NCBI RefSeq assembly: GCF_018257795.1
Contig: NZ_JAERJD010000009.1
Coordinates: 124,001-188,000, forward strand
Direction: 5' to 3'
DNA length: 64,000 nt
From: Citrobacter sp. JGM124
GTDB taxonomy: Bacteria > Pseudomonadota > Gammaproteobacteria > Enterobacterales > Enterobacteriaceae
Part shown: positions 1 to 11,295 of the stretch, piece by piece
Layout of the letters: each line of letters starts with the position of its first letter
Position numbering within the stretch: the first letter of the stretch is position 1
Translations under genes and position numbers: made by a program
Notes under the pieces: model-generated
Told to the model about the DNA's origin: nothing
What the model saw: the letters and a program-made list of their open reading frames with translations, nothing else
The model's database searches: none

Positions 1-110
1 TTTCTGGCAGTGAAGGGGGGCGAACTGAGTATGCCAGCCCTGAAGGATGGGAAGTATGGGATGAAGTCAGTAAGTTACAACAATCGTTACCTAAACTAAG
101 AGAAGAATAA
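1..110 (+). CDS. ptrA: C-terminal end of protease III (pitrilysin), partial
   Basis: The window opens inside a reading frame that ends in TAA at 108-110. The last residues include YASPEGWEVW and SKLQQSLPKLREE, which resemble the C-terminus of E. coli pitrilysin, a periplasmic zinc protease of the M16 family. The stop codon shares one base with the recB start (TAATG), so the genes are translationally coupled, as in the recC-ptrA-recB-recD order of enteric bacteria. The catalytic HxxEH domain lies outside the window, so identification rests on this tail and on the position. Confidence 0.8.
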   Translation, partial: SGSEGGRTEYASPEGWEVWDEVSKLQQSLPKLREE

Positions 111-3100
111 TGTCTGACGTCACCGCCCAGTCACTGGATCCCTTAATCTTACCGCTGCATGGTGAGCGCTTAATTGAAGCTTCTGCCGGTACCGGTAAAA
201 CCTTTACTATAGCCGCCCTCTACCTACGTCTGCTATTAGGGTTAGGAAACGCTCAGGCCTTTTCACGCCCCCTGTCGGTTGAGGAACTACTGGTGGTGAC
301 GTTCACAGAAGCGGCGACGGAAGAATTGCGTGGTCGTATTCGGGCAAATATTCATGAGTTGCGTATTGCCTGTATACGTAATCATACGCGGAACCCATTG
401 CTGGCAAACTTACTGGAACAAATTAACGATAAATCCCTGGCTGCGCGAACATTGTTACTGGCGGAGCAGCAAATGGATGAAGCGGCAATTTTTACCATTC
501 ATGGATTTTGTCAGCGAATGCTCAGTCTGAATGCTTTTGAATCAGGCATGCTGTTTGAACAACAATTGCTGGAAGATGAAGGCCTGTTACGACGCCAGGC
601 TTGTGCTGATTTCTGGCGTCGCCACTGTTATCCCTTACCCAAAGACGTCGCTTTAGTGATCAGTGAGCAATGGTCTGGTCCTGATGCGTTGTTAAGAGAT
701 ATTCACCAGTGGTTGCAGGGTGAGGCTCCTGCACTGAAGGCGCCTCCCCCTCCAGATGAGACGCTGATAAGCTTGCATGAAAAGATCATTGCCACCATTA
801 ACACCTTTAAACAGCAATGGCGTCTCGCTGCCAGTGAACTCCAGGGGTTGATTGAACGTTCGGGGGTTGATAAGCGAAGTTACAGTAGCAAGCATTTACC
901 TAACTGGCTTGCTATCGTTGAGGCGTGGGCCAATAGTGAAACGCTGACTTACCAGCTCCCGGAAGCGCTCAGAAAATTTTCCCAGCGAACCCTGACAGAA
1001 AAAACCAAAAAAGGTGAGGTTCCTTGCCATAGCCTGTTTGCGGCAACGGATACGTTACTGGATCAGCCTCTGACGTTACGTACTTTGGTGATTACCCGGG
1101 CACTTAAAGAAATTCGTTATCAGGTGCAGCAAGAAAAGGCTCGTCGGGGGGAGCTGGGTTTTGATGATATGCTCAGTCGCCTGGATAGTGCATTGCATCA
1201 ACCGGGAGGGGAGGCGCTTGCCTGCGCTATTCGTCAGCGTTTTCCGGTCGCGATGATTGATGAATTTCAGGATACTGACCCACAGCAGTATCGCATTTTT
1301 CGCCGTCTCTATTTACAACAACCCTCGACGGGTTTACTACTGATTGGCGATCCGAAACAGGCCATCTATGCATTTCGTGGCGCCGATATCTTTACCTATA
1401 TTCAGGCTCGTAACGAGATTACTGCACACTATACATTGGAAACTAACTGGCGATCATCCCCGGCAATGATTACGGCTGTGAATCGGCTTTTCCAGCAGGT
1501 GGATCCTCCTTTTTTATTTGAGCAAATCCCTTTTTTACCCGTAAAACCAGCACCTAAGAATGAAGGGGCGCGTTTTACCTTGCAAGGCCAGACACAACCC
1601 GCCCTGACGTTCTGGCTCCAGCCAGGGGAGGGCGTTGGTGTGAATGACTATCAACAAGGGATGGCTATGCAGTGTGCCAGGGAGATTCGTGACTGGCTGG
1701 CAGCAGGGCAGCGGGAAGACGCACTGCTGTGGCATGATAACCAGTCAAGAGTGTTACAGGCTTCCGATATTACCATTCTGGTTCGTAGTCGACATGAAGC
1801 GACCATTGTGCGTGATGCACTACGAAGCCTGAATATTCCCTCTGTTTACCTTTCCAGTCGTGATTCAGTATTTGCCACCCAGGAAGCACGAGAGTTGCTA
1901 TGGATTTTACAAGCAGTACTCACCCCTGAGGTGGAGTCCAGTTTGCGCAGTGCTATGGCAACCAGCATTCTCGGGCTGGATGCCCGAACCCTTGATGCAT
2001 TAAACCAGGATGAGACCGAATGGGATAAGCTCGTTGAAGAGTTTTTAGATTATCGCCAGCTATGGATGCAGCGCGGTGTTATGCCAATGCTGCGAGCACT
2101 GATTACGGCAAGGCATGTCGCTGAAGATTTACTGGCTACTCCCTCAGGTGAGCGACGTTTAACCGATATTTTGCATCTCAGTGAACTGCTCCAGGAAGCG
2201 TCATTAGATCTTGAAAGTGAGCACGCACTGGTGCGCTGGCTGGGTCAGCACATTGCTGAACCCGATAGCAATGCCGCCAGTCAACAGTTGCGCCTGGAGA
2301 GTGATAAACACCTGGTACAGGTGGTGACAATACATAAGTCAAAAGGACTGGAGTATTCCATGGTATGGGTGCCTTTTGCCGTTAATTATCGCCAGCAAAA
2401 GAGTGGTATCTACCATGATCGAAGTACTTATGATTCGCGACTGGACTTAAGTGATGATGAAGAGAGCTTACGGCTGGTGGAAGAAGAACGTCTGGCTGAA
2501 GATTTACGTTTACTCTATGTCGCTCTGACCCGTTCCGTCTGGCATTGTAGCATTGGTCTGGCACCTCTGTTCCGTGGCTCCCGAGCCAAAAAGGGGCTCA
2601 CTGATGTTCATCTGAGCGCTTTGGGTTATCTGATCCAACAAGGCACAGCGATGGATGCGGAAGGTCTTACCCATCAGCTTAAGCTGCTAGTCGATGAGAC
2701 GATAAATGTGGAGATGCTGTCTGAAGGCAACAATACCCCCTGGCAACCTTTGGTCGCACCACAGCCAGAACTTGCGGTACGCCATTTAAATCGCCCGGTA
2801 GCGGATAACTGGCGCGTGACCAGTTACTCTGGACTTCAACAGCGTGGCAGCCATTCACTGCAAGAGCTGATGCCACGCCTTGATGTTGATGCCACGGGGG
2901 ATGTCGGGGAACAGAGTGTACCGGCGCTCACCGTGCATAACTTCCCCCGTGGGGCGTCTCCCGGAACTTTTCTACACAGTTTGTTTGAGAAGATCGACTT
3001 TAATCAGCCAGTTGATGGTGAGTGGGTTGCTGAACAACTTCGTAATCAAGGCATTAACGAGGAGTGGCAACCCATGATGACACACTGGCTAACCCAGGTG

Positions 3101-3652
3101 CTTAATGCGCCACTCAATCAGGCTGGGGTGAGCCTTTATCAGCTGACGCCTAAACAGCGACATGCGGAGCTTGAGTTTTATCTGCCCATTGTCAGTGACC
3201 TGCAAGCCGACAGACTTGATAGCCTGATCAGGGCATATGATCCCCTGTCTGCCGATTGCCCACCACTCGACTTTCGTAGTGTTAAGGGAATGCTGAAAGG
3301 CTTTATTGATCTTGTTTTTTGCTGGCAGGGTAAATATTACTTACTGGACTATAAATCCAATTGGCTAGGCGAGGATAACGATGCCTATAGCTTGCCCGCT
3401 ATGGAACAGGCGATGCGTGCCCATCGTTATGACTTGCAGTATCAACTCTATACCCTGGCTCTGCATCGCTACCTGGACCACCGGTTAGCGGAATATAATT
3501 ATGAGCAGCATTTTGGCGGCGTTTTCTATCTATTTCTGAGAGGGATAGATCCGAATAATCCCGGGCAGGGTATTTTCGCAACACGCCCTGATTTCGCCCT
3601 GATTGAGGCGATGGATTGTCTGTTTTCCGGAAACAGGGAAGAGGTAGCCTAA
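110..3652 (+). CDS. recB: RecBCD enzyme subunit RecB (exonuclease V beta chain)
   Basis: This is the 3'-5' SF1 helicase and nuclease subunit of RecBCD, which processes double-strand ends and loads RecA at Chi. The protein has 1180 residues, the same as E. coli RecB. The Walker A motif ASAGTGKT is at residues 24-31, the DEFQDTDP helicase motif II is present, and TIHKSKGLEY and LLYVALTRS are late helicase motifs. The C-terminal nuclease motif DLVF...LLDYKS places Asp1067, Asp1080 and Lys1082 exactly as in E. coli, so the nuclease should be active. The start overlaps the ptrA stop by one base, and recD begins immediately after the TAA. Confidence 0.98.
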   Translation: MSDVTAQSLDPLILPLHGERLIEASAGTGKTFTIAALYLRLLLGLGNAQAFSRPLSVEELLVVTFTEAATEELRGRIRANIHELRIACIRNHTRNPLLANLLEQINDKSLAARTLLLAEQQMDEAAIFTIHGFCQRMLSLNAFESGMLFEQQLLEDEGLLRRQACADFWRRHCYPLPKDVALVISEQWSGPDALLRDIHQWLQGEAPALKAPPPPDETLISLHEKIIATINTFKQQWRLAASELQGLIERSGVDKRSYSSKHLPNWLAIVEAWANSETLTYQLPEALRKFSQRTLTEKTKKGEVPCHSLFAATDTLLDQPLTLRTLVITRALKEIRYQVQQEKARRGELGFDDMLSRLDSALHQPGGEALACAIRQRFPVAMIDEFQDTDPQQYRIFRRLYLQQPSTGLLLIGDPKQAIYAFRGADIFTYIQARNEITAHYTLETNWRSSPAMITAVNRLFQQVDPPFLFEQIPFLPVKPAPKNEGARFTLQGQTQPALTFWLQPGEGVGVNDYQQGMAMQCAREIRDWLAAGQREDALLWHDNQSRVLQASDITILVRSRHEATIVRDALRSLNIPSVYLSSRDSVFATQEARELLWILQAVLTPEVESSLRSAMATSILGLDARTLDALNQDETEWDKLVEEFLDYRQLWMQRGVMPMLRALITARHVAEDLLATPSGERRLTDILHLSELLQEASLDLESEHALVRWLGQHIAEPDSNAASQQLRLESDKHLVQVVTIHKSKGLEYSMVWVPFAVNYRQQKSGIYHDRSTYDSRLDLSDDEESLRLVEEERLAEDLRLLYVALTRSVWHCSIGLAPLFRGSRAKKGLTDVHLSALGYLIQQGTAMDAEGLTHQLKLLVDETINVEMLSEGNNTPWQPLVAPQPELAVRHLNRPVADNWRVTSYSGLQQRGSHSLQELMPRLDVDATGDVGEQSVPALTVHNFPRGASPGTFLHSLFEKIDFNQPVDGEWVAEQLRNQGINEEWQPMMTHWLTQVLNAPLNQAGVSLYQLTPKQRHAELEFYLPIVSDLQADRLDSLIRAYDPLSADCPPLDFRSVKGMLKGFIDLVFCWQGKYYLLDYKSNWLGEDNDAYSLPAMEQAMRAHRYDLQYQLYTLALHRYLDHRLAEYNYEQHFGGVFYLFLRGIDPNNPGQGIFATRPDFALIEAMDCLFSGNREEVA

Positions 3653-5497
3653 ATGAGCCTGTCACAATTATTAAACCAGGCCGTAGAGCTGAAGTTACTC
3701 AGTGCATTAGACATGCAATTTGCCATGATGGTGGCCACGGATGAACAACCAGGGGTCATGCTTGCTGCCGCTTTACTGAGCCACGATGCGGGAGAGGGGC
3801 ATGTCTGCTTGCCTCTGTCACGTTTACGTCCTGACGATATTTTTGCTGGCAGATCCCCTGAGTTGGCTGCTCAGTTATTTGCTGCTGCCGGGGAGCCGCA
3901 ACACTGGCCATCTCTGTTGCTGGCTTCTTATGCGGTGAGTGACGATGACACTGCCACACCGATTAAACTCATTGGTGAGCGTTTATACCTTAACCGAATG
4001 TGGCGCAATGAGCAGCGGGTCGCCGATTTTTTTAGTACTCATAATCGGCCATTAATCTGGGACGAAAATCAGGTTCGCAGCGTGCTGGACAGGCTTTTTG
4101 GTGTAAGTGAGAAAACCGACTGGCAGAAGGTTGCCGCCGCTGTCGCCTTAACCCGAAGAATTTCAGTGATCTCTGGGGGGCCGGGTACGGGTAAAACGAC
4201 TACTGTTGCGAAGCTCCTGGTGGCCTTAGTCCAGCTATCCGTGGATAAGCCATTACGTATTCAGCTTGCTGCCCCTACCGGAAAAGCGGCTGCCCGTTTG
4301 AGTGAATCGCTAGGTCACTCACTGGGCCAGTTACCCCTGAGCGATAAGCAAAAAGCGTTGTTACCGGGAGATGCCTGTACTTTACACCGTTTACTGGGGG
4401 CGCAGCGTCAAAGTCAAAAATTTCGTTATCATGCTGGTAATCCACTGCATCTGGATGTACTCGTTGTTGATGAGGCCTCCATGGTCGACTTGCCGATGAT
4501 GGCCAGGCTTATTACCGCGCTCCCCCCACATTCTCAGGTTATTTTCCTTGGTGACCGCGATCAGTTAGCCTCGGTAGAGGCCGGGGCGGTATTGGGAGAT
4601 ATTTGTCAGTATGTGAATGAGGGGTACTCAGCCTCAAGGGCTGAACAACTCCAGCGTCTGACGGGAAATAGCGTACCGGTGGGGGGAAGCCTTGCAGAAA
4701 GCGCATTACAAGATTGCTTATGCCTGCTACGTACCAGTTATCGTTTTGGTGATGACTCTGGTATTGGTAAGCTGGCACAGGCTGTTAATGGCAGTAATGC
4801 AAAGCAGGTTGACGTTGTATTTGCCTCAGGATATGAAGATGTATCCTATCGTATCCTGCTGGAAACCGAAGACTATGCAGCTATGATCGATGATGTTGTT
4901 GCGGGTTATCGTGATTATTTACTACTGGTCAAAGCAAAAGCCCCTCCAGCGGAAATTATTAAGGCGTTTGGTCGTTATCAATTACTTTGCGCATTGCGTG
5001 AAGGCCCTTTTGGTGTGAGCGGTTTAAATGAACGTATTGAACTTGCTTTGGCCCGTGAGCGTTTAATTTACCTGCCACCTAAAGCCAGTAGTCGCTGGTA
5101 TCACGGTCGTCCGGTAATGATCGCACGCAATGAAGCAGCCCTGGGGCTGTTTAATGGTGATATTGGTATCGCCTTACAAGGTGATGACGGGCTGCGGGTT
5201 TGGTTCCCCATGGCGGATAGTTCGGTAAAGTCAGTCCAGCCCAGTCGCCTGCCACAACACGATACCGCCTGGGTGATGACGGTACATAAGTCACAGGGTT
5301 CCGAATTTGACCATGCGGCGCTGGTGCTGCCAAATCAATTTGTCCCGGTAGTCACCCGTGAACTGGTTTATACCGCGATTACCCGCGCCAGGAAGCATCT
5401 GTCACTGTATGCTGATAAACAGATACTGAGGCGAGCGATAATGACGGGTACGGAGCGGCGTAGTGGGCTAACAGCCATGTTTTCAGCCCCGATCTAG
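3653..5497 (+). CDS. recD: RecBCD enzyme subunit RecD (exonuclease V alpha chain)
   Basis: This is the 5'-3' SF1B helicase subunit of RecBCD. It has 614 residues against 608 in E. coli. The Walker A motif [10 protein letters not shown] lies near residue 175, followed by the [11 protein letters not shown] motif, the [10 protein letters not shown] Walker B box and, near the C-terminus, [12 protein letters not shown] and YTAITRARK. The ATG directly follows the recB stop with no gap, which indicates coupled translation. The next gene, argA, is convergent. No frameshift or missing motif is visible. Confidence 0.98.
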   Translation: MSLSQLLNQAVELKLLSALDMQFAMMVATDEQPGVMLAAALLSHDAGEGHVCLPLSRLRPDDIFAGRSPELAAQLFAAAGEPQHWPSLLLASYAVSDDDTATPIKLIGERLYLNRMWRNEQRVADFFSTHNRPLIWDENQVRSVLDRLFGVSEKTDWQKVAAAVALTRRISVISGGPGTGKTTTVAKLLVALVQLSVDKPLRIQLAAPTGKAAARLSESLGHSLGQLPLSDKQKALLPGDACTLHRLLGAQRQSQKFRYHAGNPLHLDVLVVDEASMVDLPMMARLITALPPHSQVIFLGDRDQLASVEAGAVLGDICQYVNEGYSASRAEQLQRLTGNSVPVGGSLAESALQDCLCLLRTSYRFGDDSGIGKLAQAVNGSNAKQVDVVFASGYEDVSYRILLETEDYAAMIDDVVAGYRDYLLLVKAKAPPAEIIKAFGRYQLLCALREGPFGVSGLNERIELALARERLIYLPPKASSRWYHGRPVMIARNEAALGLFNGDIGIALQGDDGLRVWFPMADSSVKSVQPSRLPQHDTAWVMTVHKSQGSEFDHAALVLPNQFVPVVTRELVYTAITRARKHLSLYADKQILRRAIMTGTERRSGLTAMFSAPI

Positions 5498-5510
5498 TGA
5501 GCGTAGGCGC

Positions 5511-5554
5511 ACACACTCAGGAGCTGAGGGCCGGAATGTGGCCCCTGAGTGTGT
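5511..5554. terminator. Inverted repeat between convergent recD and argA
   Basis: The arms ACACACTCAGG (5511-5521) and CCTGAGTGTGT (5544-5554) are perfect complements, and a shorter GGCC pairing sits inside the loop. The hairpin lies between two convergent genes and could end transcripts from both sides. There is no clean T-run on either strand, so a Rho-independent role is only moderately supported. Confidence 0.4.
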
Positions 5555-5570
5555 AAAATCTACAAGTAAG

Positions 5571-6902
5571 TTAGCTTAAGTCAACCATCAGGACTTTAGA
5601 TTTGCGCTGGTAGTTGTACATCTCTTTCTTACTCGCCGGCAACTGGTCAACGTCAACAGGCATAAAACCACGTTCCTGAAACCAGTGAATACTGCGTGTT
5701 GTTAAGACAAATAGTTTACTTAGCCCGATTTGCCGTGCTTGTGTGGCGATATGCTGTAATAGCTCTTCCCCCCGAGAGGAACTTCGGTAATCCGGATGCA
5801 CGGCGACACAAGCCATTTCACCAATGCTCTCTTCCGGGAAGGGGTAGAGTGCAGCACAGGCAATTGTCAGATTATCGCGCTGAATAATCGTAAATTTATC
5901 GATCTCCATTTCCAGTTGCTCCCGGGAACGGCGAACTAAAATACCCTGCTGCTCAAGTGGGGTGATTAAATCCAGAATCCCACCAATATCATTAATGTTG
6001 GCACGACGAATTTGCTCGGCGCTTTCCATCACGATCTGGGTGCCAATACCCTCACGGGAGAATAACTCCTGCAGTAAAGCGCCATCTTCCTGATAGCTGA
6101 TTAAATGGCAACGGCGTACACCACTACGGCAGGCTTTGACTGCACCACGTAAAAAGCGCACCGTTCCTGAATGGTAGTCACCCGTACTTTCGATGGTCCT
6201 GATACGGGCTTCAGCATCTGCCGGGAAAAGCTCAGAGATAACATTTCCCTTCTCATCGGTTACGCCTTGAGATGAGCAAAAACCAATCATTTTTTCGGCT
6301 TTAAGTTTGACGGCCAGTTGGGTGGCTATCTCTTCAGAGGTCAAATTGAAACTTTCACCGGTGACCGAAACAGCAACGGGCCCCATTAAAACAATGGAAT
6401 TATTGTCCAGCTGGCGATGAATGGCTTCTTCATCAATACGCCGCACACGTCCGCTGTGACAGTAGTCAACGCCGTCATCGACACCTAGCGGTTGAGCAAT
6501 AATAAAATTACCGCTCACTACGTTGATATGGGCCCCCTGTAATGGCGTGTTACCGAGGCTCATGGAGAGGCGTGCAGTAATATCAAGTTGCAACAGTCCT
6601 GCAGCTTGTTTGACCAGTTCCAGCGTTTTGGCATCAGTAACGCGTGTCTGTTTGTGATAAACAGGATCTTGATTATGGTCGGCAAGATTGGCGTCAATCT
6701 GTGGACGGGCGCCATATACCACGACAAGGCGTATCCCCAGGCTATGCAAAAGGCCAATGTCGTTAACGATACTGGAGAAGTTCCCATGTTCAATGGCTTC
6801 GCCGCCCAGCATAATGACAAAGGTTTTCCCCCTGTGTGCATTAATATAGGGAACAGAATGGCGAAACCCCTGGACCAGTTCAGTTCTACGTTCCTTCACC
6901 AC
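5571..6902 (-). CDS. argA: Amino-acid N-acetyltransferase (N-acetylglutamate synthase)
   Basis: This enzyme makes N-acetylglutamate from acetyl-CoA and glutamate, the first step of arginine synthesis. The protein has 443 residues, as in E. coli. An N-terminal amino-acid-kinase-like domain (about residues 25-270, with [12 protein letters not shown] and [11 protein letters not shown]) senses arginine, and a C-terminal GNAT domain (about 295-443, with [18 protein letters not shown]) carries the activity. It is divergent from amiC across a 223 bp gap. AT-rich sequence near 6918-6940 contains TGAATATTC, loosely like an ARG box half, but I do not see a convincing 18-bp ArgR site. Confidence 0.97.
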   Translation of the reverse strand: MVKERRTELVQGFRHSVPYINAHRGKTFVIMLGGEAIEHGNFSSIVNDIGLLHSLGIRLVVVYGARPQIDANLADHNQDPVYHKQTRVTDAKTLELVKQAAGLLQLDITARLSMSLGNTPLQGAHINVVSGNFIIAQPLGVDDGVDYCHSGRVRRIDEEAIHRQLDNNSIVLMGPVAVSVTGESFNLTSEEIATQLAVKLKAEKMIGFCSSQGVTDEKGNVISELFPADAEARIRTIESTGDYHSGTVRFLRGAVKACRSGVRRCHLISYQEDGALLQELFSREGIGTQIVMESAEQIRRANINDIGGILDLITPLEQQGILVRRSREQLEMEIDKFTIIQRDNLTIACAALYPFPEESIGEMACVAVHPDYRSSSRGEELLQHIATQARQIGLSKLFVLTTRSIHWFQERGFMPVDVDQLPASKKEMYNYQRKSKVLMVDLS

Positions 6903-7125
6903 GACATAACCTCATTGCATGAATATTCGTATTTATTGTATTTTTATTCTATTGTCTCTTTGGGTGCAAGTGGCAATTTCCTTTCAAGCGTAAATTTCTC
7001 TGTATTATCCATGCAGATCCTTTTCTGAATATTTACCCTTTTATAGATGACAGTAATAACGTGTTTCGCTAAAGTTTTCGGCTCAAAAAATTTTTAACAG
7101 ATACCTAATTTCCTTTAGGGGAGCC

Positions 7126-8376
7126 ATGTCAGATTCCAGCTTATCATTGAGTCGCCGCCGTTTACTTCAGGGCGCAGGTGCCATGTGGTTATTGAGTGTC
7201 AGCAACGTGGGTTTTGCTGCATCAGGCCAGGTTGTGGCTGTGCGTGTCTGGCCGGCCTCGACTTATACTCGTGTGACGCTGGAATCCACTCATTTGCTTA
7301 AGTATCGCCAGTTTGCTCTCAGTAACCCTGAGCGTGTGGTTGTTGATATCGAAGGGGTTAATCTGAATGCGGTATTAAAGGGATTAGGAGGCCAGATTCG
7401 TGCAGATGATCCCTTTATTAAGTCTGCGAGAGTGGGGCAATTTGATCCAAAAACCGTGCGCATGGTTTTTGAATTGAAACAAAATGTAACGCCACAGGTC
7501 TTTGCCCTTGCGCCCGTTGCTGAATTTAAAGAGCGACTGGTGATGGATCTTTATCCTGCCAATGTGAATAATCAGCAAGATCCTCTCCTTGCCTTATTAG
7601 AGGATTATAACAGCGGTCAGCTGGAGAAAAAAATGCCTGTCCAGCAGGGGCCTCAACCAGGGAAAGCCGGGCGTGACAGGCCAATTGTCATCATGCTTGA
7701 TCCTGGGCATGGAGGAGAAGACCCCGGTGCAATTGGCCCTAATAAGACCCGTGAAAAAGATATTGTGTTAAGTATTGCGCGCAGGCTTAAAGCGCTCATT
7801 GATAAAGAAAGCAATATGAAAGCCTATATGACACGTAATGAAGATATCTTCATTCCACTAAAAGTGCGGGTCGCTAAAGCGCAAAAACAGCGGGCGGATC
7901 TTTTTATCTCTATCCATGCGGATGCTTTTACCTCTGAGGCGGCGCGTGGATCGTCAGTATTTGCGCTTTCTACGAAAGGGGCGACCAGTACTGCGGCAAA
8001 ATACCTTGCTCAAACACAGAATGCCTCTGACTTAATTGGTGGTGTGGGTAAAAGCGGTGATCGTTACCTCGATCACACTATGTTTGATATGGTGCAGTCA
8101 TTGACGGTGAACGACAGCCTTAAGTTTGGGAAAGAGGTCCTGAATCGAATGGGGCGGGTAAATAAGCTGCATAAGAATAGTGTGGATCAGGCCGGATTTG
8201 CGGTGCTAAAAGCGCCGGATATTCCTTCTATTCTGGTTGAGACGGCTTTTTTAAGTAACCGTGAAGAGGAACGTAAGCTGCGTACAGCAAAATTCCAGCA
8301 GCAGGTTGCGGAGTCTATCCTGACGGGTATTAAGGCTTATTTTGCTGACAGCACTACGCTTGCACGACGTGGGTAA
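7126..8376 (+). CDS. amiC: N-acetylmuramoyl-L-alanine amidase AmiC
   Basis: This is a periplasmic zinc amidase that splits septal peptidoglycan during daughter-cell separation. It has 416 residues (417 in E. coli). A twin-arginine signal ([18 protein letters not shown]) predicts Tat export. The AMIN targeting domain follows at about residues 35-135, and the Amidase_3 domain at about 190-405 contains the zinc and catalytic motifs [29 protein letters not shown] and [15 protein letters not shown] upstream of the ATG is a good ribosome site. Its activator NlpD is encoded later in this window. Confidence 0.97.
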   Translation: MSDSSLSLSRRRLLQGAGAMWLLSVSNVGFAASGQVVAVRVWPASTYTRVTLESTHLLKYRQFALSNPERVVVDIEGVNLNAVLKGLGGQIRADDPFIKSARVGQFDPKTVRMVFELKQNVTPQVFALAPVAEFKERLVMDLYPANVNNQQDPLLALLEDYNSGQLEKKMPVQQGPQPGKAGRDRPIVIMLDPGHGGEDPGAIGPNKTREKDIVLSIARRLKALIDKESNMKAYMTRNEDIFIPLKVRVAKAQKQRADLFISIHADAFTSEAARGSSVFALSTKGATSTAAKYLAQTQNASDLIGGVGKSGDRYLDHTMFDMVQSLTVNDSLKFGKEVLNRMGRVNKLHKNSVDQAGFAVLKAPDIPSILVETAFLSNREEERKLRTAKFQQQVAESILTGIKAYFADSTTLARRG

Positions 8377-8442
8377 TGGAGAAGGAGCGATAAATGGCAG
8401 GGTATACGCGATGTTCAACTGAGTTTTGACTATAACAGGCAT

Positions 8443-8465
8443 AAAAAAAACACCTTTCGGTGCTT
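8443..8465 (-). terminator. Rho-independent terminator of the initiator tRNA gene
   Basis: Read on the minus strand, a GCACC-GAAA-GGTG hairpin is followed by eight T residues, directly downstream of the tRNA. The plus strand also has a short T-run after the stem, so the element may also stop amiC transcripts. Confidence 0.75.
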
Positions 8466-8472
8466 TTAATAT

Positions 8473-8549
<77 letters not shown>

Positions 8550-8562
8550 TCTGTGGATGCGC

Positions 8563-8590
8563 ACTATACTCTGCTCGTTTTTCTATGCAA
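8563..8590 (-). promoter_or_regulatory. Promoter of the initiator tRNA gene
   Basis: On the minus strand TTGCAT (-35, 8585-8590) and TATAGT (-10, 8563-8568) are separated by 16 bp. A GC-rich discriminator (GCGCATCC) follows, typical of stable-RNA promoters under stringent control. The tRNA starts about 13 bp downstream of the -10 box. Confidence 0.75.
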
Positions 8591-8754
8591 CCCTTTTTTA
8601 AAATTAATTCATGAATTTATCATACTTGTTTAATTGATAACAATAATGGCTAAAAAACAACCATGGCTGTTGTTCATTAACGGCAATCGTTTAATTCTTT
8701 TAATGTGTTTGCTATCTTCGCGGTAATAAGGTGTCGTCAGTGGGAAAAATAACG

Positions 8755-9861
8755 ATGAAAGTGCATTGGGTAAAATATGTTGCAATGGGTGCGATTTTAG
8801 CAACGCTCGCCGCTTGTACATCGAAACCGACCGATCGTGGTCAACAGTATAAAGATGGGAAGCTCTCTCAGCCTTTCTCGTTAGTGAATCAACCTGGCGC
8901 ATTAGGTACTCCTAACAATGCCGGTGACTATGCAAATCAAGTCGCACAGGTCGCTTCTGCATCTCCTCGTTTGTATAACAGCAACAGCCCTGTATTCAAC
9001 TCGGTACAACAGTGGCTACAAGCAGGGGGAGATACTCGCCAGCTCAGTCAGTTTGGGCTTAATGCCTGGCAGATGGAAGGAGCCGATAATTACGGCAACG
9101 TAAAATTTACAGGCTATTATACGCCAGTGGTTCAGGCCCGACATACACGTCAGGGCGCGTTCCAGTATCCTATCTATGGGATGCCGCTGAAAAAAGGCCG
9201 TTTGCCATCGCGTGCAGCAATCTATAATGGAGCACTCGGTGATCGTCATATTCTTGCCTGGAGTAATTCATTAATGGATAACTTCATTATGGATGTGCAG
9301 GGCAGTGGCTATATCGACTTTGGTGATGGGCAACCGCTGACTTTCTTCGGCTATGCCGGTAAAAATGGTCATGCTTATCGTAGCGTTGGTAAGGTTTTGA
9401 TAGACAGAGGCGAAGTAAAAAGAGAAGACATGTCAATGCAGGCAATCCGTCACTGGGGTGAGACCCATAGTGAGGCTGATGTGCGAGAACTGTTATCCCA
9501 GAATCCCTCTTTTGTCTTCTTTAAGCCTGCCAGTTATTCTCCCGTTAAAGGGGCCAGCGCGGTTCCATTAATTGGCCGTGCTTCTGTTGCCTCTGATCGT
9601 TCTATTATCCCGGCGGGTACCACCTTGCTGGTAGAGGTTCCCTTACTGGATAATAATGGTAAATTTACCGGCAATTATGAGCTGCGGGTGATGGTGGCCC
9701 TGGACGTTGGGGGAGCCATTAAAGGTCAACACTTTGATATTTATCAAGGGATTGGCCCGGATGCCGGGCATCGTGCAGGCTGGTATAACCATTATGGCCG
9801 TGTCTGGGTGCTAAAAAATGCTCCAGGAACCGGAATGGGTGGTAACGTTTTCAGTGGTTGA
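8755..9861 (+). CDS. mltA: Membrane-bound lytic murein transglycosylase A
   Basis: This outer-membrane lipoprotein cleaves the MurNAc-GlcNAc bond of peptidoglycan, forming 1,6-anhydro ends. I chose the ATG at 8755 over the in-frame GTG at 8731 because it gives MKVHWVKY, matching the E. coli start, and a 368-residue product (365 in E. coli). The signal peptide ends in the lipobox LAAC. GADNYGNVKFTGYYTPV and the C-terminal 3D domain (ALDVGGAIKGQHFDIY, GPDAGHRAGWYNHYGRVW) are family hallmarks and contain the catalytic Asp. No frameshift is seen. Confidence 0.96.
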   Translation: MKVHWVKYVAMGAILATLAACTSKPTDRGQQYKDGKLSQPFSLVNQPGALGTPNNAGDYANQVAQVASASPRLYNSNSPVFNSVQQWLQAGGDTRQLSQFGLNAWQMEGADNYGNVKFTGYYTPVVQARHTRQGAFQYPIYGMPLKKGRLPSRAAIYNGALGDRHILAWSNSLMDNFIMDVQGSGYIDFGDGQPLTFFGYAGKNGHAYRSVGKVLIDRGEVKREDMSMQAIRHWGETHSEADVRELLSQNPSFVFFKPASYSPVKGASAVPLIGRASVASDRSIIPAGTTLLVEVPLLDNNGKFTGNYELRVMVALDVGGAIKGQHFDIYQGIGPDAGHRAGWYNHYGRVWVLKNAPGTGMGGNVFSG

Positions 9862-10036
9862 CTGATGATCATCATTTAGCCGGGGTCGGTGAGATATCGC
9901 TGATTGAAACCCGAGCTGTCAAAACGATGTCGACTGTTACAGGGTAAGTGCTTGCGCACTGTGCTGTTTTTATCAGTATTTCCGGACTTTCAGGTGGCTG
10001 TATAATCAGCCATCTTATGATTTTAGAGGGTAAATA

Positions 10037-10852
10037 ATGTCTGTCACACTCACCGATGCCTGGCGACAACGCTTTGGTGGAACCGCGCGCCTTTATGGGC
10101 AGTCGTCCCTGCAACTTTTTGCTGATGCACACATTTGTGTGATTGGTATCGGAGGGGTTGGGTGCTGGGTGGCGGAAGCGCTGGCACGTACCGGTATCGG
10201 GGCCATTACGCTCATCGATATGGATGATGTTTGTATCACGAATACCAACCGCCAGCTCCATGCCCTTAAAGGGACGGTCGGACAGGCTAAAGCTGAGGTG
10301 ATGGCGACGCGTATTCGCGAGATTAATCCTGAATGTCGAGTAACCGTGGTGGATGATTTTATCAGTGCAGATAATGCCGCAACTTTGCTCAATCAGGGGT
10401 TTAGCTATGTCATTGATGCAATTGATAGTATCCGTCCTAAAGCTGCGCTGATTGCCTATTGTCGTCGTAATAAAATTCCCTTAGTAACGACGGGGGGGGC
10501 GGGAGGACAAATCGATCCTACACAGATCCAAGTGGCTGATTTGGCGAAAACTATTCAGGATCCACTGGCAGCCAAATTGCGTGAAAGACTGAAAAGTGAT
10601 TTTGGTATTATAAAAAATAGCAAAGGGAAGCTGGGTATCGACTGTGTTTTTTCCACTGAAGCTTTGGTTTATCCCCAGGCTGATGGCTCAGTTTGTGCCG
10701 TGAAAAGCCAGGCTGAAGGGCCGAAACGTATGGACTGTGCGGCGGGGTTTGGCGCTGCGACCATGGTGACGGCAAGCTTTGGTTTTATTGCTGTATCTCA
10801 TGCCCTGAAGAAAATGATGGCCAAAGCAAAAGCTAAGGCCGATGTAGCTTAA
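10037..10852 (+). CDS. tcdA: tRNA threonylcarbamoyladenosine dehydratase
   Basis: This E1-like ATP-dependent enzyme cyclises t6A37 of tRNAs to ct6A. It has 271 residues (268 in E. coli). The nucleotide-binding [13 protein letters not shown] is near residue 36, followed by [16 protein letters not shown] and the [13 protein letters not shown] segment. It was formerly called csdL because it takes part in the CsdA-CsdE sulfur relay. The stop codon overlaps the convergent csdE stop by a few bases. A TATAAT at 10001-10006 may be its -10 box. Confidence 0.96.
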   Translation: MSVTLTDAWRQRFGGTARLYGQSSLQLFADAHICVIGIGGVGCWVAEALARTGIGAITLIDMDDVCITNTNRQLHALKGTVGQAKAEVMATRIREINPECRVTVVDDFISADNAATLLNQGFSYVIDAIDSIRPKAALIAYCRRNKIPLVTTGGAGGQIDPTQIQVADLAKTIQDPLAAKLRERLKSDFGIIKNSKGKLGIDCVFSTEALVYPQADGSVCAVKSQAEGPKRMDCAAGFGAATMVTASFGFIAVSHALKKMMAKAKAKADVA

Positions 10853-11295
10853 GCGTAATGATGGGCTATCTGCTCTACCTTTTTGGATAGCGCAGCCAGC
10901 CCGTTACTGCGTGAAGTACTCAGCTGGCTGCGTAGTCCCAATTCGTCAAACAGTGTCAGAGGATCAATGGCGAGCAATTGACGGGCTGTTTTGCCTTCGA
11001 TTGCGGTCAATAATACTGCCAGCAATCCACGCACAATTCGGCCTTCACTATCACCGTAAAAATGCAGTGTGCCATCAGGCTGACAGTCATGGCCGAGCCA
11101 GACGCGATTCTCACAACCTGGTATCTCTAACTGCTCATTTTTGAAGGCTTCTGGCAGGGCAGGGAGCTGTTTGCCTAACAGAATCAGCTGACGATAACGT
11201 TCTTCCCACTGCGTCAGGGGAGCAAATAAACGTTGTAGATTTTCGGCGTCAATCGTTGTTCCAAAAGGATGGGAACTCTTCGGGCTATCAATCAT
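10849..11295 (-). CDS. csdE: Sulfur acceptor protein CsdE
   Basis: This SufE-family protein accepts persulfide sulfur from the cysteine desulfurase CsdA. It has 148 residues (147 in E. coli). The acceptor cysteine lies in [11 protein letters not shown]. It starts immediately after the csdA stop with no spacer, so the two genes form one transcript and the products work as a pair. The 3' end overlaps tcdA. Confidence 0.95.
   Translation of the reverse strand: MIDSPKSSHPFGTTIDAENLQRLFAPLTQWEERYRQLILLGKQLPALPEAFKNEQLEIPGCENRVWLGHDCQPDGTLHFYGDSEGRIVRGLLAVLLTAIEGKTARQLLAIDPLTLFDELGLRSQLSTSRSNGLAALSKKVEQIAHHYA

Noticed and set aside
6915-6945. ARG-box-like sequence upstream of argA
   Set aside because: Only half of the 18-bp ArgR consensus is met, and spacing is wrong; not strong enough to list as a site.
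6588-7028. A 146-codon plus-strand frame antisense to argA
   Set aside because: argA is complete and clearly coding on the other strand; the frame has no family features or ribosome site.
8630-8902. Minus-strand frame of 90 codons over the mltA start
   Set aside because: It is antisense to the mltA signal peptide region, with no supporting motif.
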